A DNA stretch of 64,000 nt from contig JACGCK010000209.1 of the NCBI GenBank assembly GCA_014925825.1, forward strand, positions 1 to 64,000. Reading direction: 5' to 3'. The notes below the pieces were generated by a model, which was not told where the DNA came from, did not search any database, and saw only the letters and a list, made by a program, of their open reading frames with translations. The DNA comes from Pholiota molesta (Eukaryota > Basidiomycota > Agaricomycetes > Agaricales > Strophariaceae). The position numbers and the translations under genes are program-made. Below are positions 45,397 through 57,900 of this stretch, in pieces (the first letter of the stretch is position 1; every line of letters starts with the position of its first letter).

Positions 45397-45746
45397 TGTT
45401 AGACAAGGAAGTACACTCAGTCAACGAAAGAATAATCGACTGTATTCCGTAGTAAGTACCTGTTAGACAAGGAAGTACGCTACGGATAAGAGTAAGTAAA
45501 ATAGAATAATGAAATATAGTTATATGGGGCACACCTCAGTCAACGAAAGAATAATCGACTGAGGGAACACCGTTCTGTGTACGTATCGTTTTATAGGGAG
45601 AAAATAAGGTTCGGGAGGTAAGAAATAAAACATTGGACAACAGCGATCATTCGATCGCAGTCCTTTTATGGAAGGCGCCTATGGGCACTACCTTGGTGGC
45701 GCATCCCGCGCCTTTTGATACTCGACGAGCGAGTCTCCATCCAACA
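45397..45746 (-). repeat. 5' LTR of Copia 2, with an intron-like segment and its spliced copy
   Basis: In minus-strand order: block A 45561-45535 (27 nt); a 55-nt segment 45534-45480 with GTGTGC and CCGTAG ends; block B 45479-45460; a 17-nt spacer starting GTAC (45459-45443); then A again (45442-45416) joined directly to B (45415-45397; first base changed). The plan and block sizes match Copia 1 although the sequences differ. Confidence 0.9.
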
Positions 45747-45751
45747 CGTAG

Positions 45752-46027
45752 GACAATTTAAAAGCTTTTGAGCATGTTGTAGGGCGTTTTAGACGGTTTG
45801 CTTGGCTTCTCCAATAAATGGTTTTATGCAGTCAGAATAGAGATAGTGTAAAAAGCACCTGTCAATTTGTACTACCGTAGGTTAGTAAATTGTCTAGGCC
45901 AAGTACTGGAAGCCCGTCGTCATATGGGCAACACTGTGTACGATGTAGACAAAGATAAGATATGTAAAGAGTACGAACCGATAAGTCTTCAACTACTCAT
46001 TGAATCCAACGACCAAGTATAAGTATG
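45752..46027. other. 3' flank of TAP copy B, duplicated downstream of copy C
   Basis: Non-coding. It resembles 51530-51948 (for example TGGAAGCCCGTCGTCATATG at 45907 and 51660), so the duplication that made copies B and C included the 3' flank. Confidence 0.7.
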
Positions 46028-48337
46028 TCAGTTTCTAATCCGGCGTGAATGAAAGCTCCTCTTCAAACTCCGGGTGCTGGAATTGACAGTGGTCAGAAAC
46101 AAGGGCGCAGTCACTGGGCATACGACCCCTGCCGCAGGAAGCGTTCCGTTCTGGAAATATTGTTGCACGTATCCCAAGGTACAGGTCGACCGAGTCGAAA
46201 ACGAAGTGTGCTGCAAGAGAATCTGAGTGAGTGCTGTTATCAGTACATTCATCGATGGTTATTGCGTACCCCGAGGGAATCTTGAGTCAAAACGACGGAT
46301 CCGGGGAAGCCTTTCGCCGTTTTCACCGCCCTATTAGATATTGTGAGATGGAGCCCAATTGTGCTGAAGTCCTAATTGATTTTTCTTACCCAGCGTGCGG
46401 AGTGATAGGATCTACCAGCCCCTTCAGTTTAAATATGGGACAAAAGGAACAACTAGTAGACGCACCAGCGGTGTTACCAATAATCAAGAGCGGGAAGCTA
46501 GTATTTCCCATGATAGGCCCTATGGCGGATAATCTCAGCGTCTGGTCAGCATAAAGGATGAGATAAAGGGAAACAACCTTTGAAGTTGTCTGGATGTATA
46601 CGCCATCCACTGGCAGAAACAAATGTACAAAATGAGCAAGAACAGAACTTTTTACCACGCAGTTCAGAAGGGACGTACGAGCAGAGAGTGCGGACACCCG
46701 CATCAATACTCGCGAAGCTTGATATGTTGCTTATTCTCTGCGTGTACTCCTCCAAAGCTCGGGCATCGTCTGTCACCGCTTTCCCATCCCCGCAGGATAT
46801 AGCCGTAAACGCCTCGTTCGCCTGCGGAATCGACAGTTGCAACAGCACACTGCCGTTCCCGCGCTGCAGATCCGCGAGCCCCTGCGCGAGGGTGCTGAAC
46901 AGGTCGTACGGCGCGGAGAGCGCGCCATAAATGGCGTTCTTCAGCGTCGGAGGGTCGACGACGCCGTAGGCGAGGGTGGGGTCGGGGGAGTAGGCGACGA
47001 CGGGTTGTGCGAGGACTTGGGCGTATAGCTTGTCGAGGTTGGCAGAGATCGCTTCGGGGCTGGTGGCGTAGAATGCGCATGCGTCAGGGCCGACTTTGTG
47101 GCATTCGGTGAAGAAGCGCTGGAGGACTTTGTCCGTGTCGAGCGCTTGCGTGGACGCGTCCGCTGGGTTGTATACATACGTATGATATCAAGGCGCTCTG
47201 GGGAAACAACAAATGAGACGTACTGTTATAGTATCCCTCCATATCCAAAACACCTAGAGTTTCCCATTAGAAACGCCAATTATATCTGAGATCTTCACAA
47301 ACCATCGATTATCAGTCGCTCGACTTTGTCCTGTGTGCAGACGGCGAAACAGTATTGAACACATATTTTCTAGACAAAATATTACGAACTCACAGGAAAC
47401 ATCGCCGCAAAAGTTGCCCCAATAGCAGTCCCGTACCTGGAATATCATTCAAACAATCAGCGGTATGCATAAAGCAACACATCACCCACGATATTCCCCA
47501 GTATTTGAGCTGCGTCTGGCCATGCGCCTGCACGATACGGAGCATATCGCGCGCGACGTTGTCCGTCGTCACATGCGGGAGCAGCCCCACGGTATCGCGA
47601 TCCTGCGCCAGACGCCCGAGCACCTGGTAGTGCGCCCACTGACCCGGGAGGGCGTGCGGGGTGGCTCTCGCATCGCCTTCGCGCGGGCCGAAGTCGAACG
47701 CGGCGCGCTCCGCGTCCGTGAGGAAGAACGAGATCGGCGGCGTGGTGCGCGCGACGCCTGTGCGGGGTATGCGGAATAGGCATAGTCAGTCTAGGGTAGG
47801 TGCGGTGTGAGGACCTGAGCGTTACTGACCGCGCGGGTCGAATCCGACGATATCGAATTCGGGACCGAGGCCCGCGAGTTGCGGGCCTAGTTCGACGACG
47901 AAGTCGACGCCGCTCCCGCCGGGGCCTCCTGGGTTAAACAGGATGGGGCCACGGTAGGCGGTGGTGTTGTTCAGCGGGGACGGGATGCGCACCATGGAGA
48001 GCGCAAATGTCCCAGAGGTGGCGTCGGAGTAGTTCATGGGTACCTATGTTGGGCTGATTCAGCGCGCTCAACGAAATAGTGATGCGACGGTAGTCGTACA
48101 TTAAGGCGTGCGCACTGGAATGGCGGAGAATAACATTCAGTCCAGGTCAAGTTATCGCTCGGAACAATCTGTGCATCGATAGCGAGCAAATGAGTTAACA
48201 ATATGGTTCGTACAGTCCCACTGGGCACTTACAGAAGTCCAATTGAAAGTATCCTGAGCGCTGACAGAACGAAGGACACTCAGAGCGAGACTCGTGAGGA
48301 GCAGGTTTACTGGATGACGCATGGCGTGCATGGCCAT
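46028..48337 (-). CDS. TAP-like secreted serine hydrolase, copy B
   Basis: Thirteen exons (48337-48233, 48168-48100, 48043-47830, 47757-47490, 47436-47394, 47330-47303, 47253-47224, 47162-46679, 46609-46578, 46519-46466, 46411-46390, 46330-46270, 46210-46028) total 1593 nt, 530 residues. Signal peptide to about residue 27 (SVLRSVSAQ). Alpha/beta-hydrolase marks: ILFNPGGPGGSGVDF (oxyanion region), FDPRG, nucleophile GIS|YG at Ser219, acid GNTA|DPIT at Asp443, base DSLG|HTSF at His471. A C-terminal TAP-like cap is present. Relatives (S33, tripeptidyl aminopeptidase type) act outside the cell on short peptides. All three catalytic residues lie at exon joins, so correct splicing is needed for activity. 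A TATATAA box (48393-48399) is 56 bp upstream. Copy C is the sister gene. Confidence 0.88.
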
Positions 48338-48392
48338 TTGAAGAAGAGGGCGGCAAGAGCGAATATAATGTCGATGTTTGCGAGCCGATGAA

Positions 48393-48399
48393 TTATATA
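48393..48399 (-). promoter_or_regulatory. TATA box of TAP copy B
   Basis: TATATAA on the minus strand, 56 bp before ATG 48337. Copies A and C have TATTTAA at 55 and 61 bp. Confidence 0.5.
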
Positions 48400-48839
48400 T
48401 TGTTTCGCGTTTGCCTCATGTTACTTATGTCCGGCTAGAATGTACTAGGACTAACTCGAACGAGTGATACGTTCAGGGAATGGCTGTGCCAGAGCATGGT
48501 CGTCGTCAACACTGATTACTGACGAGGTCAATTGGCAGGGATCAGCACGCGCTATGCTATGCTCATCAACTGCGGGCATAAGCGTTATCAGAAAATTCAA
48601 CAATCGCTTGAAATATTGCTGGAGAAAGGTTGACGCCGAAACGGCTCCTTGAGCACAGCAGCGTATAGGAGAGTGCGCTGCGGGTCCGGTAAACGCAGGC
48701 GAGAAGGGCAATCACAAAATGTAAGGCGTTTCACGTCTATGACGCGTACCATTATTCATGCACACATTGAGTATAGGCAGTGAAGCTAATATCTCATTAT
48801 GCAAGACTCGACGTCTTTACCTTGATGTTGTTGAGTGAG
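48400..48839. other. Intergenic, nothing recognised
   Basis: Further upstream of TAP copy B. No coding signal or repeat identified. Confidence 0.4.
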
Positions 48840-49430
48840 AATGCATAGTGACTTACCGCAGCACCGAGTCTCGTTGTAGTCTCGTGCAAAGAAGTGTTGA
48901 AACAGCAACGCTATGGAAGGCTTTAACTCAATTTAACAGGCTATTGCCAAATAATTCAAGTACTTGTTATTGACAATTCACGAGAAGGAAGGGACTACCT
49001 TGATCGAACTTCGAAGTGCAGCGTCGTTCAAAAACTGCTACAATTTTTGCTTCGCGTTCTGAACAAAAGGTAGAAAAAATAGGCGAAAACCCTTCGCATT
49101 ATAATTTCTAGAAAAATGCCATTCGCTGTAGACTTATTGGCCGCATACCAGACACTCGATAGAATCAGACGGATACTCACTAACATAAAGCAGTTGAGGC
49201 GAACTTTGTTTGGCTGGATGCCGGCACGGGAATTTTGTTCCCACAGGCACCTTTTGGCTCCTGCGACGACTATTACAGCTGCGCTCAACGTCGCCCACTT
49301 CGAGCATGTCAAGAACAACGTCGTTGGCAATTTTCAGGTAAAGATCAAACACGACCTCTGCTTTTCTATCGTTAACTACGTCTACGAAGAACAATATTAT
49401 GTCCCAACAGTATGTCAGTAATGCCACCAC
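48840..49430 (+). pseudogene. Relic 3 of the ARMC8/Vid28-like gene (promoter and first exon)
   Basis: Reads RTLFGWMPAREFCSHRHLLA, then TITAALNVAHFEHVKNNVVG and NFQ, matching the start of the gene at 54965-59257 (IAALTVAHLKQVKNSVIGNP). The upstream stretch near 48855 is also shared in inverse orientation with about 59430 (GACTCGGTGCTGCGGTAA). No ATG remains where the source has one, and the frame ends soon after, so this is a 5' fragment only. Confidence 0.65.
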
Positions 49431-49779
49431 GTTTGACTCCGCCACGCTCAAGACGCGTCAAGCACGACCCTTCATTCGACATCCACCACGACTGCATCCT
49501 GCACCGACACGACAGCGAGCACTCAAACTCGTGTTGTAGAACATAAATGCTCTCGAAACTCTCAAAAGCGTCTATAACTCCGTCCCCCATACACTCAGCG
49601 CGTGCATGACCCCGTCCATCGCGATTCGCAGCAATTGCAAAAGTGGAAACACAACACCATCCAGACGCAAACTTCTCCAAGTGACACTATAGGTGCGGTT
49701 AAATACTAGTTGGCCGTTCTTTTAACATGTTTCGGTACCAACTGACGTGTCGCTATCCCATAGGTGCTTAGCCTAAGGA

Positions 49780-50970
49780 GAATTGGGACGATGACTTCGA
49801 GTTCCAAGGCGATACCTCCAGTGACAACGGCAGTCGAACTAGCAAGAAGATCAGCGGCACTGTCCTATTCACGCCGAAGTTATCGATCGGGAGTAGGGCA
49901 GAGATGGAGGATCGGGACGCGGACGAGGACGCTGGTGCAACGCCACGGGCGCTGCCCCATTCCGCCCAACTCGCCACATCGACATCGACTTTGAAGCCTC
50001 AAATGCTATCACCTGCATGTGCGATAAGAAACTCTCTTGGCAGGTGACCGAAAATTGGACGACGACTTCGAGGACGCGTGAAACTCGCCTCAGAAGGCCA
50101 CACATTCAGCCTTTCCGCCGCGTGTCTCCAGCCTCCTCCTGTCCTCCATTCCGCTGTCAGATCGCCAGCGGCCAACTCCAGGCGGCGAGCCACGCCGACG
50201 AGCCCCCTGAATCCGGAGACGACGACCTCGCCCTCGACGACGCAGAGTTCGGGCTCGCCGATCACGAACATGAAGGCACCGTTCCCGCCTTCGTCGCGCT
50301 GGGCATCCCTCCGCCGCCTTCGCGTATGGGCTCGGCAGCCCAGGCTCAGTCGGTCGCGGCAAAGCTCAGTTGGTGGTGGTGACGCCGACGAAACATACGC
50401 TGCTCTCGCGGATTGGGAGCGTCAAGCGCAGGGCGGGCGCAGAAGTCGGGAGGAGGAGAGGCGTGAGTTCGGGACCAGGGGAGGTCACAGGAGGTACGCG
50501 TTTTTATGTTACCATCTATGAAATGTTTTAGGTGACGTGTGTTTTGCAGGCTCGCATTACACCGATGCCTCAAACGATCCATCCGACACACTATTCACAA
50601 ACCACGACTCCGATTCCAGCTATTCCCACCGCCACCTGCCCTGGCAACCTCATGCAGCGAATAAACACCCTTACGATCACCAGCGCCTCTCTGTGGCACC
50701 TCCGAATTCGCCGCCTAGCCAGAGCGCCCCTTCCCAATCGCCCAGAAATATGGCGAGAGCCTCTTCTCACCCTCCAACACACCATCACCGCTCCCCTCAT
50801 CATCAACTACTCCCCCACCCCGCCGCGCTCCCTCGCGTCCCCGGCACCCCCAAATTCGAAACCATCGCCTTCAACGGTAGCCGTCGCTTTCTGCCTCGTG
50901 CCCGCCGACGTCCTCGGCGTCCTCCAGCTCACCACCCTCCCACTGTCCTTCATCATATGGGTATACTGTA
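49780..50970 (+). pseudogene. Possible Byr4/Bfa1-like relic
   Basis: A frame opening after a TAAG acceptor-like site reads ENWDDDFEFQGDTSSDNGSR, then SKKISG and an acidic stretch. A second weaker ENW-DDDFED lies near 50050, broken by one base, followed in another frame by KLASEGHTFSLSAA. Further pieces (DADETYAALADWERQ near 50385; a His/Pro/Ser-rich frame 50540-50970) use different frames. WDDDFE-type motifs occur in Byr4/Bfa1 septation regulators, but the match is short. It may instead be an unrelated disordered protein. Confidence 0.3.
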
Positions 50971-51948
50971 GAATCTATGTGTGTACGATATGCGCAATGA
51001 GCCTCTGTGCATGTTCTATACGCCCGATGAACCCATCCAAATGCCTGGTGATGGCAGAGGGGCGATGTCCGTGCGGTCATGCGCAGACGTATTTCTTCTT
51101 GGGCGCTATAAGGCCACAGGCGAATGTTTATAGAAATATGCACATCTATCGTAACTGAAAGGAACTTAGACTCAGATACAAGGAGTAGGAAGGTAGAATG
51201 CTACTGAGCGCATACGTCGCTACTGCAGAAAGGTGCTGCTGCCTTTGTCAGTCCTTCCTTGCGAGAAAATTTAGCACGACTCGCAATTAACTACAAACGT
51301 ACGTCTCACGCACAAATCGAACCTAAACCAGTGCCCAGACTAGTGTGATATCACACTATACGGTACATTGTCGTGTTCCATGATCCTTCAGAGAACTCGA
51401 GCAAAAACGAGGGCTGAAGATTCACAACGTTCGATTTTCTCAATGCAAAGTACGGATAGTTTAAGCGAGATGCAATCCTGATAGTGCTAACGTTTTCATG
51501 GAAAGAAGGCAATCGGTGCCAGCGCGAGTCACAGGGTGTTTCAGATGGTTTGTCTTCCCACTCCGATAAAGGGTTTGATGCAGTAGGAATAGAGATAGTC
51601 TAAAAAGCAACTGTCATTTTATACTCTCGTAGGTTCGTAAATTGTCTGAATCTAAGCTGCTGGAAGCCCGTCGTCATATGGGCAACACCGGGGCGCCATG
51701 ATCACAAGAGATTAATAGGACCACCATGTATTGTCGGGACGGGACAGGTACAAGCTGGGCGGTAAACGGTACGATGAAGAGAAAAGAGTGTGTACGATAT
51801 AGAGAAAGTTAAGAGTCGCGTGAAATGTAAAGAGTGCTAGTGCGAACGACGTGTGAGGCTGTGAGCCAGGCTTACAGCTACCAGAGTTCTAGGTTTAACA
51901 AATAAGTTTTAAACTACTTATTGAATGCAATGACCAAGGATAAGTATG
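50971..51948. other. Intergenic; 3' flank duplicate of TAP copies
   Basis: 51530-51948 corresponds to 45760-46027 downstream of copy B, with an extra segment (51700-51900) not found there. No gene seen. Confidence 0.5.
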
Positions 51949-54246
51949 TCAGTTTCTAATCCGGCGATGCATGCGCCTCTTCAAACTCCGGGTGCTGGAA
52001 TTGACTGTGGTCGGAAACAAGGGCGCAGTCACTGGGCACACGACGCCTGCCGCAGGAAGCGTTCCGTTCTGGAAATATTGTTGCACGTATCCCAAGGTAC
52101 AGGTCGACGGAGTCGAAAACGAAGTGTGCTGCAAGAGAATCTGAGTGAGTGCTGTTATCAGTACATTCATCGATGGTTATTGCGTACCCCAAGGGAATCT
52201 TGAGTCAAAACGACAGATCCGGGGAAGCCTTTCGACGTTTTCACGGCCCTATCAAATGATGTGAGATAAAACCCATTTTTGACGAAGTGTTAAGCAATTT
52301 CGTACCCAACGAGCGGAGTGACAGGATCTACAGGGCGCATTCAGCTTAAATACGGACCAAGAGAAAAAACGAATAGACGCACCAGCTGTGTTACCAATAA
52401 TCAGGAGCGGGAAGCTAGTATTTCCCATGATAGGCCCTGTAGCGGATACTTTTAGCGTTTGATCAGGATTAAAGATGAAGGCAAACTACCTTTGAAGTTA
52501 TCTGGATGTATACGCCATCCCCTGGTAGAAAGGTAGGAATCAGATCTTTGACTATGCAGTTAAAAATAAACACATACGAGCACATAGTACGCACTCCTGC
52601 AACGACGCTGGAGAAGCTCGATGTGTTGCTAATGCTCTGCGTGTACGCTTCCAAAGCCTGAACATCGTCTGTCACCTCTTCCCCATCGCCGCAGGATATA
52701 GCGGCAACGGCCTCGTTAACGTGTGCCTGCGAAAGTTGGAAGAGTATGCTGCCATTCCCGTTTTGCAGATCCGCGAGTCCTTGGGCAAGGGAGCTGAACG
52801 AATCGTACGGCGTGTAGAACGCGCTGAGGATCGCGTTCTTCAATATCGGATGATCGACAGCACCGTAAGCGGGAAGGGTGGGGGCATAGGCGACAGCGGG
52901 TTGCGCGAGGACTTGGGCATATAGCTTGTCGAGGTTGTCGGAGATAGCTTGGGGGCTCGAGGCGTAGAATGCACATGCTTGAGGCCCGGCCTTGTTGCAT
53001 TCAGTGAAGAAGAGTTGGAGCACTTTATCAGTGTCGAGCGCCTCGTTGGCCCAGTCCGCTATATCATATACGTATATTAGTATCACGGCACGATAGTGTA
53101 GATGGAGAATTGATACGTACTATTATAGTAGCCTTCCATATCCAAAACGCCTGGGGTATCTCGTTAGTATTAATATGAAGTGTATTATCGAACCTGAACA
53201 AACCGTCAATTATCAGTCGCTCGACTTTGTCCTGTGGATATTGAGGAAGTGACAGTCAGAATACATCCTCGATATCTCGCGTTAGAAAACTCACAGGGAA
53301 CATCGCCGCAAAAGTTGCCCCAATGACAGTTCCGTATCTTGCATATGGTTTCCACAATTAGAAGAGTTCGTATGAAGTACAATAGAACATACGATATCCC
53401 CCAATACTTGAGCTGAGTTTCGCCATGCGCCTCAACAACATGGAGCATATCGCGTGCGACATTGTCCGTCGTCACATGCGGAAGTATTCCAGCGGTATCG
53501 CGATCCTGCGCCAGATGGCCGAGCGCCTGGAATTGTGCCCATTGGGTAGGGAGCACATCCGGGAAGGCCGTAGCGTCGTCGGTGTGGGGGCCAAAGTCGA
53601 ACGCCGCCCTCTCGGCATCCGTCAAGAAGAAAGAGATAATTGGGGTGCTGTGCTCGATGCCTATGAGTAAATCAAATAGTAAGTATTAATTTTATTTAAG
53701 TAGAGCCTCAGCGTCACTGACCGCGCGGGTCGAAACCAATGAGATCGAATTCTGGACCGATGACCGTAGATATTTGCGAACCCAATTGTACGACAAAGTC
53801 CACACCGCTTCCACCAGGACCTCCCGGGTTGAACAAAACCGGGCCACGATACGCAGCGGTACCATTCAAGGTCGACGGGATGCGGACCATGGCAAGTGCG
53901 AAGGACCCAGAGGTAGCATCGGAATAGTTCATGGGTACCTAAGCAGAATTGATGAGCGCTCTGGACAAAACGGTGTCAAGAGAAGTGGCAGGAAAGTCGA
54001 CATACATTGAGGCGTGCGCACTCGAACGGCGGCGAATAACAGGCGGTCCAAGTTAAATTATCACTGGGAACAATCTGAATACCGATGGCAGAAGGATTTA
54101 GCGAATGAGTTCACGAAATGGTGCATCCAGTGACAAAGAACACCTACAGAGGTCCAATTAAAAGCATCTTGGGCGCTAACAAAGCGAACGCCATTCAGAG
54201 CGAGAATTGCCAAGAGCGTGTTGGCTAGATAACCCATGGCTTGCAT
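51949..54246 (-). CDS. TAP-like secreted serine hydrolase, copy C
   Basis: Thirteen exons (54246-54148, 54074-54006, 53938-53722, 53660-53393, 53337-53295, 53231-53204, 53150-53121, 53058-52578, 52521-52490, 52436-52383, 52327-52306, 52248-52188, 52128-51949) total 1584 nt, 527 residues, with no interruption. Signal peptide MQAMGYLANTLLAILALNGV to about residue 26 (VSAQ). Catalytic set: LFNPGGPGGSGVDF, Ser218 in GIS|YG, Asp441 in NTA|DPVTPL, His469 in DSLG|HTSF. Central part DWANEALDTDKVLQLFFTEC. Exon lengths match copy B almost throughout, and exon 13 is nearly identical, so the pair is a recent duplication. TATTTAA lies at 54307-54313 (minus). The upstream ATG at 54246 was chosen because it gives a full signal peptide. 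Confidence 0.88.
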
Positions 54247-54964
54247 GAGCGTTGAGTAAAAAGGGCGGTAGAGTAAGATAAATTTTGAAGTTCGCGAGTG
54301 CATGAGTTAAATACCATTTCGCGTTCGCCGTTGGTCCCTCAAGTCCGTCAGGAATGCACCGGGAGTAAGTCGACCGAGGGATGCATTGGACGGTTATGGC
54401 TGTGCCATGTCAGCAATTTGGTCGCCATCAGCATTAATTTACAGACTCTAAGTGCAATTGACAAGGATCTCCAGACCTTGCTATGCTGCATCAGCTGCGG
54501 CAATACGCTTTTTCAGGAATTTCAACGATCGCTTAACACATTATTGGGCCAGGGCTTCTTTCCATACATGGAAACAGGGAAACAGCTCGTGGATCGCAGT
54601 AGTGGTAACCGAGAGCGCGCTGCGGATTGGCGAGCATTGGCGTCAAGCTTGACTACCAAATGCGCGGGGCGTTTCAAGTCTATGCATACCATCAATCGCA
54701 CATCAGCGAAGTCGACATCCCGACCTTTCGAAAAGGCAGGGCATACAAAAACTCGAGATCAGTTGGCACCCACTTTTCTCGCTTCCTGAATCCTTTTCGC
54801 CAAGTCCTGCATTCAACGGCTACAGCGTCTACAGCATTTTGATAACAAAGATGGAGGCCCAAGAACATCGTCAGTCAATCATACACATCTCCAGTCCATT
54901 GTCCAAAACTATCAGTCCTCTAACCCAAGCCCAAATCAAAGACGCACTCAACGCCACCCAAGGC
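54247..54964. other. Intergenic between convergent-side neighbours
   Basis: Promoter side of TAP copy C and 3' flank of the ARMC8-like gene. Open plus-strand frames at 54298-54789 show no domain. Confidence 0.4.
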
Positions 54965-57900
54965 TCAAGACGCATACGTATCCCCATGCTGCAACCAATC
55001 CAGCGCCAGCCTTGCACGCCCTACCACTTCGCGATCGTCCTCGTTCGCCAAATGCCCCGCCGCCGACGCCGCCGCCGCGCGCCCGCCCCCCAGCGCCGCA
55101 TGCAGCACCCCGCCGCTTCCGCTCCACGTCCGCGGCACCTCCGCCTGCGCGCCCCACGCCCCTCCATACCCACCCCTCCCCCCGGCGGGCTCAGCCCGCC
55201 CCACCCGCCGCCGGCCCATGCGCCGGCCCATGCCCGCTCCACTCCAGCAACCTCCTGAGCGTGCCCACGATCCCGCCTCCTGCATCTCCCGCCTCCTCCT
55301 CGGATTCCTCTGCGCGAGCGTCAGCACCGCGGACACACATGGGCGTCTCACAGACGGGGCGCCGTCCGCAAGCGCCGCCGCGAGCGCACCGAGCAGCCCG
55401 GGCGCCGCGAGCAGCGCGTCCTGCTGCGCGGGGTGCCGTTCGCGAGGTTCGCGAGCGCGTACGCGGCCTGCAGCGCGACGTCCGGCGCGGGCGCGCGCAG
55501 GCCGTGCACGAGGCGCGGCGCGAGGAGGGCGCGCCGAGCTCGCGGAAGAGCATCGCGATGCCGTCCTCGTTCTCCGCGAGGTTGCGCAGGAGGTTGAATG
55601 CCTGCTCCTGGAACGCCTCGTCCGCGTCGCCGAGGAAGCTGCGAGCGGTCATCGTAAGTAAGCGAGATAGACGGCAGTGTGGATGGGCTGCGACACACCT
55701 ATCGAGTTCCGTCCAGCCAACGTGGCTCATCACATCCCGCTTCGTCTCCGTGCTCGCCTTCCGCACCAGGTTCTTCACCGCCCACAGCGCACTCAGCCGG
55801 AGCGGCCCGTCGCTCGTTCCCGCAGGATATACACAAGCCGCGGCATCAGCCCCTCCTCCAGATAAATCTGCCACCCAAAAGCCAGTCCCATCAGCACCAC
55901 CCAAACCCACATCCAACCAAGCCGAAAAGACTCACCGGCCGCAACGGCGAAAAGTCGTTCACGATATTACACACCGCAGACAGCGCCGCGCCCAGCACCC
56001 GGCGGTCCTCGCCCAGCCCGCCCTCCGCGTCCGTCCCAACCCCAACTTCCGCCCTCCCACTCCCACTCCCACTCCCACGCCCACGCCCACCGCACCACCA
56101 CCTGCACCCGCACCACCCGCACCCGCACCACCCCGCCCCTCCACCCCGACGCCGCGCCCCCAAACCTCCCCCAAGCGGCCGTCCCAACACCACCCTAAGC
56201 ACATCCATCCCCAGCCCCGAATCCACTATACTCGTCCTCAATACACTGACGCTTCGGGCCATCGCGCGCACGCACTGCGCCGCGGCGTAGCGCGTGCCCG
56301 TGTGCCGGCTTGCGCGCAGCGCGCGCGCCAGGCAGGGGAGGAGCGCGGGCGGCGGGGACGCGATGCGGCGCCGCGCGTCGTCCGAGGCCAAAGCGAGCGC
56401 GGCGAGGGCGGTGAGCGCCGCCTGTCGAGGGGTGCGAGATAAGAATAAGGATAAGTGAGGCCGAATGAGTGAACGACGCACCTCGCGCAGCGCCTGCAGC
56501 GCCTCGGACTCGCCCTCCTCCCACTGCGGCGGCGCCGGCTCGCGCGGGCTGATATCCTGGATCAGCGCGCCGAGCACGTCCAGACACCCGCGGTCGTACG
56601 CCGCGTGGCACAGCTGCGCGTCGTCCGAGACCAGATAATCTGCAGCAACCCATCAGCAAAAAAGCTCGAGCGATCCAAAAAAGTCGAGAAGAAAACGCAA
56701 AAACACTCACACAGCACAAAACACGCCCGCGCCCGGACCCCCGCCGGCTCCGCCGCAGCGAGCCCCAAAACCCTATTAACCACACCGAGCACCGTGCGCA
56801 CCCCCGCCTCCTCCACCGACAGGCCTCCAGTCCCACTTCCATGCCCAGTCCCACCTGCACCTCCAACCCCACTTCCGCTGGCACTTCCACTAGCACCCAT
56901 GCTCCCGCCGATACTCGTACTTCCACCCGCCCTACCCGCACCCGCACCAGCGTGCCCCAAATGCCCCAGACTCAACGAATGCCCATGCCCATGCCCGTGC
57001 GGGGGTGGTGGTGGAAGTGCGGCGGCGGCGCGGGCGGCGGGGCCGGCGGCAGCGCGCGCAGGGCGTGCGTGATACTAGGACCGAGGAAAGACGCGCGTCA
57101 GTTAAAGGCTCTGTAAAGCAACCGAGGAAACGCAGAAAGAAAGAAAGGAAGGAAGGAAGGAAGGAAGGAAGAAAGGCAGGAAGGAAGGAAGCAAGGAAAC
57201 GCAGAAAGCAAGTAAAGTAAAGTAAATTAAAGTAAAGGAGAACGGAAGGAGAACGAAAGCAGAACGAAAGCAGACAGCGAAACCGCAGCCACCGCAGTAT
57301 CCAGGATCTCCAATCCACACCTGCCCCCAAGCCTCCACCCATCGCGTGCGAACCACTATAACCATGCAATTGCAACCCCTCAAACCCCACCAAGCAGCGA
57401 GTACCATCGTGCATCGGCGTCGACCTGCGCCGCGTGGTGCGGCGCAGGATTCAGATGCAGGAGTGCCAGCGGTATTAACATGATTCGCACGCGCATGGGT
57501 TAGGCCGCAGCGCAGTCTTAGATGCGACGCAGAAAGAAAGTAAAGTAAAGTAAAGTAAAGTAAAGTAGAACGAAAACAGAACGAAAACAGAACGAAAGGC
57601 AGAACAAAAGTCAGAACGGAAGCAGAACGGCAAGCAGAACGGAAAGCAGAAGCGCGAAACCATAGCGCGTTTGATACCACAACGATACAACGTCCAATCC
57701 ACACCCGCCCGCCGCACCACCGCACATCACATGCGAACCATTATCCACATATAACATGAACCCTCAAAAACCGACACGCAGCGCGTATCACCGCGCGTCG
57801 GCGTCTACCTGCGCCGCATGGACACGGTACATCAGTCAGATGCAGGGGTGTCAGCGGTATCAACATGATTCGCAGACGCGTGGGTGAACAGCGGTCGGCG

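Larger units (their letters stand above)
39427..45746 (-). mobile_element. Ty1/Copia LTR retrotransposon 2
   Basis: Two 350-bp LTRs (39427-39776 and 45397-45746) with 5-bp duplication CGTAG (39422-39426, 45747-45751). Transcription would run leftward: the 5' LTR is the right-hand one, with the primer-binding site at 45383-45396. The polyprotein is interrupted by a hAT-type element at 41546-42489 and by one frameshift in gag. It belongs to a different Copia family from element 1 by LTR and protein sequence but has the same primer site. Confidence 0.95.

Noticed and set aside
55012..56442. 476-codon plus-strand frame in the ARMC8-like gene
   Set aside because: Pro/Ala/Arg-rich antisense shadow; the minus strand has clear armadillo motifs.
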